From Pterobdella sp. o SKG-2022 (Eukaryota; Annelida; Clitellata; Hirudinida; Piscicolidae): DNA of 64,000 bases. The stretch is taken from NCBI GenBank assembly GCA_964035795.1, contig OZ038325.1, forward strand, positions 9,041,283 through 9,105,282. The letters are read 5' to 3'. Made by a program: the position numbers and the translations under genes. Positions 13,005 to 35,275 of the stretch are shown piece after piece (the stretch's first letter is position 1; each line of letters begins with the position of its first letter). The notes below the pieces were generated by a model, which saw only the letters and a list, made by a program, of their open reading frames with translations, had not been told where the DNA came from and did not search any database.

Positions 13005-16000
13005 TTATTTATTATTATTGTTATTACTTCTCAGTTGTTTGTGTTGTGTGCAACAATTCAAAAATAGGCTTCTCAACTTTTTCTTACTTTTCCATTCATT
13101 TGTGTGATAGTTATTATTATTGTTATGGTTATTATTATTGTTGTTATTATTATTATTGTTATAGTTATTTTTATTGTTGTTATTACCGTAGTTGTTGTTA
13201 TATGTGTTGTTATTATAAGTGTGGTTGTCGTAAATATTATTCTTCGAAGTGATAACGGAAGAAGAAAAGCTTCCCACAACTTGATCACATGACCCTACCA
13301 CGTGGTTCCCTGCAGACCACCCATGCTCATCAACTAACGCCCCATTGGTCCATTCTCCTCTCGCCCCACTCCCTTTTCTCATGACACAAATGAGAATAAT
13401 GATGACGATGATAGCGATGATGATGAGGGCTAGTGTGAAGGATAACACTACCACGGTTTCCTCTGAAGCCAGAAGACCGTATGGGGAGGGTTCGAAGGGG
13501 ATCGATTGGGAGATTAATAGTTTCAATCTTCCTGTGTCTTTCAAGCCTCCTCCATCCACCACCACCACCTCCATCACCCAAGCCTCTCTAACTACTTCTG
13601 TTAGATCTCCCGCCATCTTTAATTCCCCGTTGTGGTTGTTCAACTCAAAATTTTGTCTTCTTTTCTTTGCGGCTTCTCTGTCGTGTATTCCGTTGTGATG
13701 TAAAGCGGAAAAAGATAACAGGAAGTAGGAGAGCTGTGCATTGCGGCCTTCGTCGGCGTCTTGGGCCCATAAGCGTGCCACCACGTGGCCGGAAGTTGTG
13801 TAACTCGATACGAGCACTGTGTCATTGGAAGGGACTGGAAATAGAAAGTAAGGTTTGTTATCGTTGATGTCGATTAGTTGAACCGCCACGTGAGTCACGG
13901 CTGTCATGGCGGACAAAGGACTGAAGTTGGTCAAGATGTTTTTGAGATGGCTGTAGCTGTTGGTGGAGGGATGGGTGTTCTTGTGGTGTGTGTTGTTGTG
14001 GTGTGTGTTGTTGTGATATAAGTTGTTTTTGTTTTTCACATAAATGTTTTTTATATGATTATTAACATAATCATTTGTTTTTTTATTCTTAATAAAATGG
14101 AAATCTGGACGTAGAGGAATAGTAGAGGGTAGTGAGAAGGAAATAATGGTGAACTCGAACGATTGTTGTGTTTCTCTGTCTAATGGCACCCTAGTGTGAA
14201 TCGAGCCATCTTTTGGGTCTACGTCGAAAAGAGAAGTGGGAGACAGCCCGGTCGGGTTTGAGAGGTGGTGGTGCGGTAAGATGGCGTTGATGCTAGGGTT
14301 GTTGCGTTTCTTGTTGTTGCTTTTAAGGTTCTTGTGGCTTTTGTTTTTGGTTTTGTAGATATTTTTGTTGGTATTTATGCTGTTTTTGTGGTGGTTATTT
14401 TTTTTGTTGTGAAAATCATTTCTTTTTTTATAGTTATTTTCGTTATTTCTATGATTGATACCATTTTTATGATTATTATTATTATTATTTTTGTGGTTCA
14501 TAATGTTATTTTTATGATTATTATTATTATTTTTAAACTTATTTATGTTGCTGGTTTTGACGTTGCGCTTGTTGTGTCTGTGTTGGTTGTCATGGTGATT
14601 CTTGTTGACTTTTTGCTTTTTTAACCGGCATTTTGATGATGCTCGAACATTTTTTCCCCATTTTTTTTTTATTTTTTTGATTCTTATAATGCTTTTATTA
14701 TTTTTCTTATGTTTATGATTTTTATTTTTATTATTTTTGTTGTTTTCTTCATTTAAATTTTTTTTTCTATCGTCTTTATGATTATATGTTTTTATATCAT
14801 TAGAATTATTCGTTTTTATCATCAATGGAATATTACGTTTTATATAAAATTCATTTTTTTTATTTGAATGCCTTTTCATTTTCTGATTTTTTCTCTTTCC
14901 ATATGGTGAATAAAATTTCAAATCGTAATTTTTTTTAACATCGATAAATTTTGCGTCGAGACTTTTATAGTTGGAGGTGAAAGAAGAGGACGAAGAAGAT
15001 AATGATGAGGATGACGATGATGATAAGTGACGTAATGACGAAAATTTAAAATTCTCATCTTTAATTTTGTAAACAATCCTGTTAATATTTACATCATCCA
15101 TGTTGGAACTGTTTGTATTATTCCCTTTATTATCATTCTTTTTATGATTGTCATGTTTTTCTTTGGCAAACACTCGTCCCACGAACGTACCTGTGAACAG
15201 TCATAATATTTTATTATGTGCATAATATTAAATAATATTAAAACCGTGTTGAAGTTATTGTACCTCATAATTTATTCATCACAATTACATAATTAAATAA
15301 ATATTTGTTTTTGAAATCATGGTTATAAATTCATCAAATAAACCTTGGTGACTCACACAACTAATAATAACAATTACAAATCCTAAGACAATTAAAGTTA
15401 AAAAGTGATAATAAGCATAATGGATAATAAAATAACAATAAATAATAATAATATGGTTGAAAATGTTATAATATTATTGAAGTTTTGTCTTAAGTTTATC
15501 AATGCTGCACGCGATGCTTTAAAAATTAAAAAAAAATTTAAAAAAAATAAAAACGGCATTTACAAACTTTTAAATATTTTAGCGATTCAAACACAAATAC
15601 TAGTTTAGCAAAATAAAGAAATAATAAAAAATAATAGAAATAATAATAACAATAACAGAAAAAATAATAACGCTCAAGGTTGAAATTTATTTAGAAAAAT
15701 CAACAAAAATATTCAAATTTAATGTTTCCAATGGTTCATAATTAAAATCTTCAAACCTCACCCCATCAACCACCCACCATCACCACTCTCAACCCACCAG
15801 ACGGTGCCATCTCATAGATTTTGAAGACATATTCTTGCTGTTCAAAAACCGGAAATACTTCCACTTCATCCACCACTGTGACCTTGACCATCACGTGACC
15901 CGACTTTCGAGGCGTGCCGTTGTCGGTGGCCACTACTTTGAAACTTAATTTTTCAGTATTTTCATAATCGAATTCAATTTTAGTTGTTATCCATCCTGTT

Positions 16001-19000
16001 TCCGGGTCGATGTCCACCATTTTGGTGACGTCAGATTTTATTTTGTCATCTGCAATGTTGTAAACCACTCTAGCGTTTTCTCCTGTATAGATATGAGTTT
16101 TTGAATTTTTTATTTAGCATCTTTGGTTTGAAAAGTAGACAGATTCTGAATGATCTAGAAGGTTTGATTTTTGAGTTCAATTTTTTTTTGAAAAGTTTGA
16201 AATTATTTTTTTTCCACAATGAGTATTGTGTTTTGTAACTCACTCTTAACATTATCTTCCACAAAATTCTCTGTGTTTGAAAAAAATTTTAATTTGCATT
16301 TGGTACAAAATTATTCATCTCTCAAAAAAGAAAAATAAACAATCAAGATAATCACAACTAAGAATGACATCATAATAAAAATAACAATGCAATAATTGTA
16401 AGCTGCAAAATAAACAAAAAACATTCGACAAAAAGACATTAAACTTTCATTAAAGAAAATTTTTTCAATGATTTTTGCAAAAACTTTCAAAGAAAAAAAT
16501 TCAAAATCTATTTGGAACAAACATGATAATTATCATCATCCTCATCCCTCTCATCATCATCAACACTACATCGCCATCTTTATAATCATCATCATCATCA
16601 CCACCATCCCACCTTCATCGTCGTCATAGGCATGCAAAGCCACCACGAAAGATCCAGCCAGAAGATGTTCACTGATGGAAGCCTGTATGACGTCAGAGCC
16701 AAAATGTGGAGAGTTGTCGTTGACGTCACTAATCTGGGATGATTATGTCTTTCCGGTTGGATAGATATATTTTATTGGGGTGTTTTATTTCCGGTTAAAT
16801 GAAACGTTTTTATATTTTGTGTTTTTGGTGTGGTTTATTTGATTTGGTTGTCGTGTAGTTGTTGTGGTAGGGATGTTGTTGTGGTGTTTATACTTTATTT
16901 GTTGCTTCAATTGTTGTAGTGATTCAAATATAGATAGTGATAAGCTTTTGTAGAAAAACACTGTGAAATAAAAAGAAACTATTTGATAGGTCAGCACTAT
17001 AAAAATTGAAAAAAAATGAATTTAAAAATGAATAACAATTTTATGAATATAGACATAAACAATAACCAAAACAATAGAAAGATTGAAACAGAATAAATAA
17101 AAACAAATGGAGATGTGGGCAGGAAAAAGTGAAAACGACAACCGGAAACAAGATGGATCACGTGGTATCACCAAAGATCTTACATAACTTTAATCGTTAT
17201 TTATGTTCTATTAATGAAGTTTCAACTTATTTGAAATTAGAAATAAATCGGTTGGTGTTTCGATAAAAATTTGTATTGGTGGCAAAAAGAAAAAAAATAA
17301 AAAAAGCAAGAATTGGGTTGATAAAAACTTCAAATTAATAATTTATTCACAATAATAAGGAATAACAACTGTAATTTAATTTCTAAAACAAAAATACAAA
17401 AAAAAAGTTTATAAATTAATTAAACAGACGATAAAACACATCCGTTGATTGACCTTCACTTCCAAGGGCACGCTGGAGGTCAAGGGGTCAAACCCTTTGT
17501 CTTGACAAGAAATAGAAAGATCATAAATAGCTTGTTCTTCTCTATCCAACTTTCGGTTAGTCACCAGTTTCATTTCTTCTGTGTACAAGATGTCTAGGCC
17601 GAAATGGTCATCGCTCACCTGAATAAGAAAAATAATGAAGATAAAATTATTATTACCGTGATACACCTATTTTATTGTTTCTTATTTTTCCATTTATCAA
17701 TTTTTACGTTGATTGCCAATAATTGATATATAATTGTTTTTTTTATTTCATAAAAATTACATTTTTTGCATTGGCAGCGATATTGATTTCACAATTACCT
17801 CACATTACTGAACTCACAAGCATGATTTTCATTGAATTATTTAAAAATATAGAGAAAAACTTCAAAAATCAATTAAAATGAAGCGCTAGCAAAGCAATAA
17901 AAGGAGAATAAAATTCAGAAAAGTTTTTTGCCAGTCATAACTGTTGAATAAGACTTATAAAATGACGCAAAACGTGAGACAAATTCGAAAAGTCCTTTCA
18001 AACTCATTTTAAAGTATTTTTATTTGTGTCTTTATTGTTGTTATTTTTTATTATTCTTTTATTATTGTTGTTATTTTTTATTATTCTTTTATTATTGTTG
18101 TTATTGCTCGATTATTGTTTTTATTGTTTAAGTATCGTCATTTTACTAGTATAGTTATAATTATTATTTTTTTGTCTTTTTTTTGTTTTATTGTTTTTAT
18201 TAAAAATTTTTTTTGATTTTTCAATTCCCACAATTATATTTTTTAATTTCAATTTTATTTCTATTTAAATTGTATTTTTGAAATAAATTTTTTAATTATC
18301 TTTTTAGGCGCTTTTTCTGTTTCAAGTTTCTTTCGTTATTAAAATGTAAAACAAAAATGCTATAATTTCTCTAAGAACTTATATATGGTTGCTAAATTCA
18401 TCGATCCATCTACCCAGCCATCCATTAATCTATCCGTTCATCCATCTACTCATCAATCCATCCATTCATTCACAAAATTATCACCTTTTTTCTTACCCAT
18501 CGACTTTTTAGCATTCATCTTACAGATATACAAATCTCGTTTTCCTTCAAACAAATTCAATTTTCTTTGGGCTTTTACTCATTTTTCCCTCCAGCCAATT
18601 TTCATCATTGAAAATTTTCAGCAAAATTTGACTATTTTCTATTTTTCCATCGTTATTCATTTTTACATCATTAAATGTAGAGTCTTTGAGCACATTCATT
18701 TATTCAGTCTTTCACCCATTCATCCATTAATTACTTCATTTATCCATTTATTTATCAATTCATCCATTTACCTATCTATCTCCCTATCCATTCACTCACC
18801 TGACACGTATATTCTCCATTAGGACCACTGTCAGCATCGGAAACACTGAGGTGGGCCACAAACACCCCTTTCTCCAAGTTCTCTGTCACCACAGAATACA
18901 CCTCTGTTGTCAGCGTTTTGACCTTAGAAGGAGAAATCATAGTTTTTGGAATTTGTTTTTTTTTTTATTATTTTTTCATGATAAAAATAACAAAAATAAA

Positions 19001-21681
19001 ATAGAAAAAAATAAATGGAAAAAGAAAAAAAGTAATGAAATATAACTTATCAAAGACAGTGATAATAGAGAGACCTTGATCTCAGGTGAATGATCGTTGA
19101 CGTCCTCGACTCTGACGGTGAGAGAAGTCCTGGAAGAGATGGAGTCTGGGCCCTGGTCTGCAGCCGTGATGTACAACTGATATACCTGCTTCGTCTCGTA
19201 GTCCAGGTTGTTCTTCAAATACACCTCTCCTTTTTCAGGTCGGATGGCGAAAAGATGCCCGAATTCTGCCAGAGTATTCTCAGCCAGTTTGTATGTTACT
19301 TTGCCATTCAAACCGCTGTCTTTATCGTACGCTTTCACTCTCGCAATCGACGCTCCCACCGGGGTGTTTTCAGGGGTTGTGATTTCGTATGAGAAGTTCT
19401 CGAAAACTGGGGAGTTATCATTGGCGTCGATGACGGTGATGTTGATGAGGGTGGAACCTGTGTTGCTGGGGTTGCCTCCATCTACTGCGAAAACCGCCAG
19501 AAGGTACGAACTTTTTTCTTCTCTGTCGAGTTTGTCGATGAGAATGAGTTTTAGATCCGTGCCTCCATCTGCTGTTTGCTTGGGTTTTAGGATGAATTTT
19601 GAGGGTTTTTCAAGAGATTTGAAGTCGTTGATATTGAGTTTTTTGTATGGAAAGTTATTCATGTAGTTATCCCAATGAAAATCGTAATCTATTTCTCCGC
19701 CATAACTACCACCATGACTCATACTATAGCCTTCACCACGCCTCCCATGCCCATAACCTCTCATCCCGTAGACACCCCTATAACTGTCTTTCAACATCCC
19801 AGCATCCAACTCAACCAGGTGGTAAGATTGTACAGCTAGGAAAGGACTATCAGGGTCAGAGGCTGCAGGGATGACGAGACTTGAGTCGATGTGGGCAAAC
19901 TCAGGGATGGTGTGGTGTACAAGAGGCTCAGGAAAGGTGGGTGTGTTGTCGTTGAGGTCAATTACATCAACTAACAAAGTTATAATCTCCACTTTTCTAT
20001 TCAAATGCATTGCTACACCGTAGTTCAAAACGCATTTAACGGCTCCAGGACAGATGAAATCTCGGTCGATCTTAATCGTAGTCGAAATAAGACCCGTTGA
20101 TTGGTCAATATTTAGACAATGGTGACCTGGTTCGATTGGATAGCTGAGAAGTTGGAATCTGACGGTGTGAGCCGAAGTTTCTGTGTTGTTGAGAATGGTG
20201 TGTAGCTCATTTTTCAAGTTTCCCACTACTGTTCCCTTCTCTTTTTCTTCCTCCACCTCCATCTCTACTCGTATGTCTTCTGTTTCTCGCTTTTTTCTTC
20301 TATTATTTTTATTGATCTTATAATACTTTTTATTGATGTTATTATTTGTATATTTTTTATTCTTGTCGGTGTTTTTAGTTTTATTGTGATTCTGATTCTT
20401 CTCCCATTCAGACTCGTCTTCAATCATATCTTCAAAAGTATCTCTAATATTTAGAATCATTTTATTGTTGTTTTCAAAATTATTTTGATCATTATCATCA
20501 CCATCAAAATTATTATTATCTCCACCACCACCAGCAAAATCATCTCGAGCATCACCATCCTCTTCACCATCTTCATCACCCTCTTTACCACCACCATCAT
20601 CATCCTTTGATACATTAGCTCGGGAGTCCATATAAACAATCGCGCTCGGTATTTTCATTTCTCCCTCATTTTCATCTTCCTTCATTCCTCCTCTATCTTT
20701 CTCTTCTTTTTTTTTATTTCCACTTTCGTCATTTTTTTTCTTCTGATTGCCGTTTTTTAATCTATATTCTTGTATTTGAACGTTGATATTCAAAGCTTCC
20801 ATTTCTATATTATTCTCAGCGTTTTTATCTTTTTTCCAATCTTCTTGTTCTTTCCTCATTTTTTTATTTCTTTTCTGATTATTATGTTTGATATTTTTCA
20901 TTTTTCGATCTACTTCCTCCTTCTTTTCTTCCACATCACCCCCCCCCTCTTCCTCATCCGCAAAAACATTAGTATTCTTGATGTAAAAGAACTTCTTGAG
21001 TCGATCAATTTTATTATTTATTTTTTTTTTTTCGATATTATTTTTTATACGGTTTATTTTTTCATTATTTTTTTTATTGCTTTTATTTTCACCCCTATAT
21101 TCAGTGTCATTTTCATTGTCAGTCAAAGATTTTTCGACAAAATTAACATGATATTTGGTCAAATAAACTTTATATTCACCCTTATTATTTTTATTATTCT
21201 CATATTGAAGAACATTCAAATTATTCTTATTTGTTTCATTTTGCAATGATTCAATACTTTTATTATTAATATCATTAGAGTAATGAAATACTCTACTCTC
21301 ACCAAAATCCTTGGGCCGAAACAACTTAATAAAAACATTTCCATCTATTTTATCATCCATAAACGTATTATTATTGTTATTCTCATTTTTGTTTACTTTC
21401 AATTTATTGCTACAGTTATTGCTTTTTTTGAAAAAATATTTTTCAAATTTTAGCGCCAAATAATTCGTTGCTGATGTCATGTTGTGGAAATTTATTTTTT
21501 CTTTTTCAAAAACACATCTTTTTTTTTCGACGTTATTTGTAAACACTGCCCAGATACTTTTATTAAAGCTATCCATCTTATTCTGCATCTTTATGTTCTT
21601 TGTTGACGTAATGTGTTCACCAAAGACTATGTATAAGAGCGGAAGAAGATTAATTAAGATGACAGGAAGTTTGGACTTCAT
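13005..21681 (-). CDS. Protocadherin-like transmembrane adhesion protein, six exons
   Basis: Minus-strand exons: 21681-19075, 18922-18800, 17618-17454, 16733-16613, 16082-15798 and 15190-13005. They join in phase to exactly 1829 codons including the stop. The start at 21681 was chosen because it gives a signal peptide (MKSKLPVILINLLPLLYIVF). Cadherin hallmarks are plain: DLNDNTPTFP, DREEKSSYLL, DANDNSPVFE, YDKDSGLNGKVTY, VEDVNDHSPE, SDVNDNSPHF, DPETGWITT and DINDNKPYF. These are the calcium-binding DxND, DRE and DxD-type motifs of repeated EC domains. One transmembrane helix lies at about residues 1678-1703 (DNA about 13383-13460), followed by a tail of about 125 residues that ends in poly-Asn. 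Oddities: residues of roughly 25-530 and about 1105-1400 are Asn/Lys/Glu-rich low-complexity insertions, the second inside an EC repeat. The precise protocadherin subtype is not identifiable. Confidence 0.9.
18385..18800. repeat. Degenerate CATC-type tetranucleotide tracts in protocadherin intron 2
   Basis: Two imperfect CCAT/TCAT-unit tracts, about 18385-18475 and 18690-18800, in the intron that lies between exons 2 and 3 of the minus-strand cadherin gene. The second runs up to the exon 2 donor at 18799. Confidence 0.7.
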
Positions 21682-24242
21682 TTTGAATGTAAAAAATTTT
21701 TGACTCGTTTTTTCCTCAGTATTGAGTTCAAGAATTACAAGATTATATTCTGAAAGAAAATAATTTTTCAGAGTTGAATTGTTTTTATGTGAAAAATTAA
21801 AAAATGGCAAAAAAGCAAATTTGTTCACCATGATTAAAATGTCCAACTCATAAATAATACACGAAAAATTATGCACTTTGGAAATAAGAACAATCAAAAA
21901 TAAGCTTATTCTTTATTTTATTTCTCGAAATTAAGACTTATACAGAGAAATAAATTAAAGTGCGAAGTTAATAATTAAACATAAAAAAATGGATAAAAAG
22001 AACGGTAAACAAAAAACAAAGAACTGTGAACAAGTGAGCAAAGAACTAATAATGTAGACGATAAAACAAGCAGGCCATAAAAGCTGCAAGATTAACATCT
22101 CTTGTCCCTTGATAAGGCATAAAATTATTTGAAAAAATTTCCGAAAATTATTTTTCAAAATAAATTCAAATTTTTTTTATTATATCGAGTTTCAGTAGCC
22201 ATTATTAATCTGTAAATTTGTGATTCTTTCTATACGATGTTTAAATCACTTTCTGAATCGTGAGATATTCACTACTTCATATAGATTATCTTTTTTATGT
22301 ATTCATATAAAATTGAATTTTGAGCGAGAAAATAAAATACATGGTTGAATGAATAGATAGACAGATAGACTAAAAAAAAAATTAATGGAAAAGAGAAAAA
22401 TTAATGAAGGATGGAAAACGAAACTCATATTGATAAATAAATGTCAAAAAATATTAACTTTGGGATTATCAAAAACAAAAAAAATGCATTTCAAACCAAC
22501 AAACATCTAGACTTTTGGAGAAAAAGTATTTTTTCACCGATTTCTTTTTGCTCTTGGCTTTACGCGATTTGCTTATATTATTAATTTTTATTTTTTTGTT
22601 TTTATTATTTCCAATTTTTTTATAACTTTTCAGTTTTTTCTTCAATTTTATGATTCAGTTTTCAGTTTCATTGTTCATCTGATCAGTAATTCAATAAAAA
22701 GATAGTTTTATGGGACTTTGAAAACATAAAAATTTTCATAAGTTATCACAAAATTAGAAAGACTAATATGCATTATTCAAAGGTCCTAAAACTATCATAA
22801 TCTTTTAAATAATTAAAATCAATATTACCGTCATAAAATCTTAAATCTTCTTTTAAACAAAATTGAAAAGTTGATTTAATAAAAATCTCGAAAATAACAC
22901 AAAATAAATTGTCTACAAAGTTTGAAACTATTTTTGTATGAATCTAAAAAGATTTTGGCGCAAAAAGTGGCTGTTTTGCATAAATTAACATGTATTTGAA
23001 TAATTTATATTTAAAATAACTTTTATTATTTTACATATAAATTATGCCATTTGGTTTCATATTTATTCTCTGAGAAGTTTTTCAAAAAAATGCATCATAA
23101 AAAAATTAAGTTCAATATAAATATAACGATGGCTATATATTCTTCAAAATATACCTGATGGTGAATCTTATAAGTTTTGCAAAGCTTCATTTCAATACAG
23201 AATATCGAGCCAAACTATGCTTATTTGATCGTTCACAACATTCCCATGCTTTTAATCATTATAGAATCCATACATTTTCAAACTAATGAAACAAACTCAA
23301 AAAATCGCTTGTATTTTGAGATGGATGGATCCGTTTCACTTTTATGCTTCAACATCAAATGGCGCCAAAAAACCTTTTTTTGTTTTTCATTAAACGCCAC
23401 ATTCTAATCCCAAAACCTCGTTTGTTCAATAATTGAAATTTGATGCAACAATGATCTTCACATGGCTTCTATTATTTCCAAAGAAAATTATTTTTTAATT
23501 TCGAATATTATTATTTCAGATTATAAAATTATTAATCAAAAAATTTTCGATGTTCATTTTCATCAAATCACCATCAGGACATCACAGAAGAAATAGTATG
23601 ACGTGTGAGGCAATAAACGCCAAGCCACTACCAACCATTGAATACTTTTTGTGAACATGTGTTGACCCTATACGACTGCTCAATCACATCCATCCATGCA
23701 TTCCAGGTTGAATGAATTAACATCTAGTTATCTACCCATTCATCCATCTACCCATCCATTAATCCATCGATTGATCCATCTATTCATACAGTTATTTATT
23801 CATCTATCTATCTATCCACCCATCCATCCATTCATTCATTTATTTATAAATCAAACCATCCACCCATCTATCCAAACTTCATCCGAAAAACGTCCATAAG
23901 AACTTTCATAAATGTTTTCATTTACTTTCCGAAATCGTAACAAACATTTCTTTTTTTATAGTGGTGTGTGCTTGTGTATGTACGTGTATGTATGTGTGCG
24001 TACGTTTGTGTGGGGAGACAGAAGTAAATAAATAATGGAAGATGCAAGAATACAGAAGTTGATTGAGACTCAGAGGAGAATGTTTAAATAACAATAATAT
24101 TAGGATAATCGATATCAAGACATAACAAAGTGATGGCGGGAATAAAAATTCATAATTATAATTATTCCAGTAATTTAGTTTCGTTTGCTTCATTGGCTAA
24201 TAACAATAAGCGATGAAATTTTTTTCCCAATCATATAGAATA
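21682..24242. other. Upstream of the protocadherin gene, non-coding
   Basis: AT-rich DNA with no recognisable exon. It should include the protocadherin promoter and 5' UTR on the minus strand, but no clear motif cluster was found. A degenerate CATC-type tract lies at about 23690-23880. Confidence 0.5.
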
Positions 24243-24248
24243 ACATCG

Positions 24249-24249
<1 letters not shown>

Positions 24250-24300
<51 letters not shown>
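24250..24300. repeat. TTA trinucleotide microsatellite
   Basis: About 17 uninterrupted TTA/ATT units. Confidence 0.95.
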
Positions 24301-24416
24301 GTTAATGTGATTGTTTTATTGAAGATGAAATAACGAGCAAAAAGTTAATTTCATGGTGAATAAATAATAAATTTTTCAAGTAGGCTAGTTATCATTAAGA
24401 AAAGCTAGCAATTTAT

Positions 24417-25317
<901 letters not shown>

Positions 25318-25439
25318 CCTTTTATATTTTTATTCCTCTTTTCATCTGTATTTTTCAAACCCATCTATTCACTTCACTCCTATTGTCACCGATTTTTTTA
25401 AAATTTATTCAAAAAAAATATTTTTAAACCGTTTTTTAC

Positions 25440-26420
25440 CAATCAATTCATCCATCCATCATTCACAAATTTTCTATGAATCAAAAACACATCCATGCAA
25501 ACATTCATGCATTCATGTTTCATTCATCCATCAATTCTCATTCATTCCTGCATACTCCATTCATCCATGAATTCTCATCCATGCATTAATGCATCTAATC
25601 TCCAACACTATATGCATTCAAATTGCTTCAAAGCTTTTTATTGGTTGTTTTATTTCGTCTATAAATCCACATTGAATCATCAACTTTCGCATCCATCTAT
25701 CCACCCATCCATCCATCTATCCACCCATCCATCCATCTATCCACCCATTCATCCATCTATCCACCCATTCATGCATTCTAAATTACTTTTTTCCCATAAT
25801 TTTAATAATTCAATCTACTTCATCCATCAATTTATTTATTCTTTCATTCATTAGTTTATCTGTGTATTCATTAATCATTTTATCTTTTTTTCCTTCATTC
25901 ATCCATTCAGTATTCATCCAACAAAACTTGCAGCAACCTTCCATCCATCTTCTAATCCACCCTTAGTCATAGGATTTCAATAGACATGTTAAAATTAATT
26001 TTTTTTTGTCTACGCTTCAATGCTCTCTTTCATTTTCCACCGCCATCTTGAAAACTTTCATTCTTTTTCCGGTTTGTTTGTTTTTCAATTTTTTTATGTG
26101 TTTTCTTCGATGAGACACATAATAGACAAGATAAGCATTTAAACCAAAATTATCTATATTGAAAAAAAACACACATACTTAAACAAACAAACACACACAC
26201 GTAAACAAAATCCACAACACACTTTTTAGACAGTGGAACGTTGAAAAATTTTCAGCAAAAAATCATAAGTATTGGACAGATTTCAATAGTCGGCTATTCA
26301 ATTACTCATCCACTCTGTTAATCCATCCATCTATCAATCCATTCACCCATCCACTCATCCATCTATCCATTCATTCATCCACCCATCCACTCATCCATCC
26401 ATTCATCACCTCATCTATCA
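25440..26420. repeat. Degenerate CATC/CATT tetranucleotide tracts
   Basis: Imperfect CATC-, CATT- and CACC-type units at about 25440-25960 and 26290-26420, separated by AT-rich sequence. The ORF 25495-25854 (His/Ser/Pro/Ile-rich) is repeat translation. Confidence 0.75.
26037..26075. promoter_or_regulatory. YY1-like and ETS-like sites
   Basis: CACCGCCATCTTG is the reverse complement of a near-perfect YY1 site (CAAGATGGCGG), followed about 25 bases on by TTCCGGTTT, an ETS-like core. This is a short promoter-like cluster without a recognised gene beside it. Confidence 0.3.
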
Positions 26421-26814
26421 TAAAAAAGCCAATTTCTCATTGTCTTAATGATAACACCAGATTGAAAGCAATCATAAAAAGATTCGTTATTTTCTTTTAA
26501 AATTTCATTAGCACTGAAAATACCTTTCTTCATACATACGAATATATAACACTGAATCTACTTTTATACGGTATTTTGATCTTATAGTACATAATTCGAC
26601 AAAATATAAAGAAGTGAATAACAATTTGAATGCAAAAACACACAAAAAAGATAGATAAACACAAACACACATAAATACTGTCACAAACATACACACCAAA
26701 ATAAACACAAACACAATCAAATACACAGTCATACACACACATACTCAAGAGTCTGACATTCAGAACCTTTTTGTTGGAGCTTCGCCAAGCAATAGTGCAA
26801 GCCATGAAATCACT

Positions 26815-26960
26815 ATCATCATCATCAACATTGTTATCATCATCATCATCATCATCGTTATCATCATCCTCTTCATCACCATCATCATCATCGTTATCAC
26901 CATCATTCTCTTCATCATCATCATCATCCTCATCAACTTTCTCATTCTTATCATCATGCC
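26815..26960. repeat. Imperfect ATC trinucleotide array
   Basis: ATC/TCA triplets with CCT and TTC variants. It encodes poly-Asp in one reverse frame (ORF 26530-26970). A coding acidic exon cannot be excluded, but no conserved flank was recognised. Confidence 0.75.
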
Positions 26961-27316
26961 CATCAAACAACTAAACATATACTAAAAATGTTATACTCAA
27001 AATATTAGTATCATAAACAAAAAAAAAGCAAAATTATAAGATTACCATCACAATTATTATTTCTATTATTATCACCATACTATTTTTAGATTATCAATTC
27101 ATGAAATTGTATTTTTTAATAAAATGAAAATAAGCGTTCATAAATCTTTTTCCTCCAGGTAGTTGAAGATTTGCATGATTTTGATATTCTTTTGTTTTTT
27201 TTGTATATTTTTTCACTTATTGTTGTCATTTTTTTTGTTTTTTTTGTTTTTATATATTTTCATTTTTGATAGTTTCAAGTTTTTTTTATAAGTTTATTAT
27301 TATTCTTATTAATAAT

Positions 27317-35115
<7,799 letters not shown>

Positions 35116-35275
35116 AAGCAGACTGTGTGTGTGTGTTTTTTTTTATGTGTGTCTGTATGTATGTATGTGTGTATGTATGTATGTATGTATGTATGTATGT
35201 ATGTATGTATGGATGTATGTATGATTGTATGTGTGTATGTGTACATGAGTGTATGCGTGAGTGTATGTGTAAATG
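35116..35275. repeat. GT then GTAT microsatellite tail of LINE copy 2
   Basis: It begins about ten bases after the LINE stop codon as GTGTGT, passes through a T run, and becomes GTAT units with variants. Confidence 0.9.

Noticed and set aside
19090..19874. Plus-strand ORFs of 75-152 codons across 19.1-19.9 kb
   Set aside because: They are antisense shadows of cadherin repeats in exon 1 of the minus-strand protocadherin.
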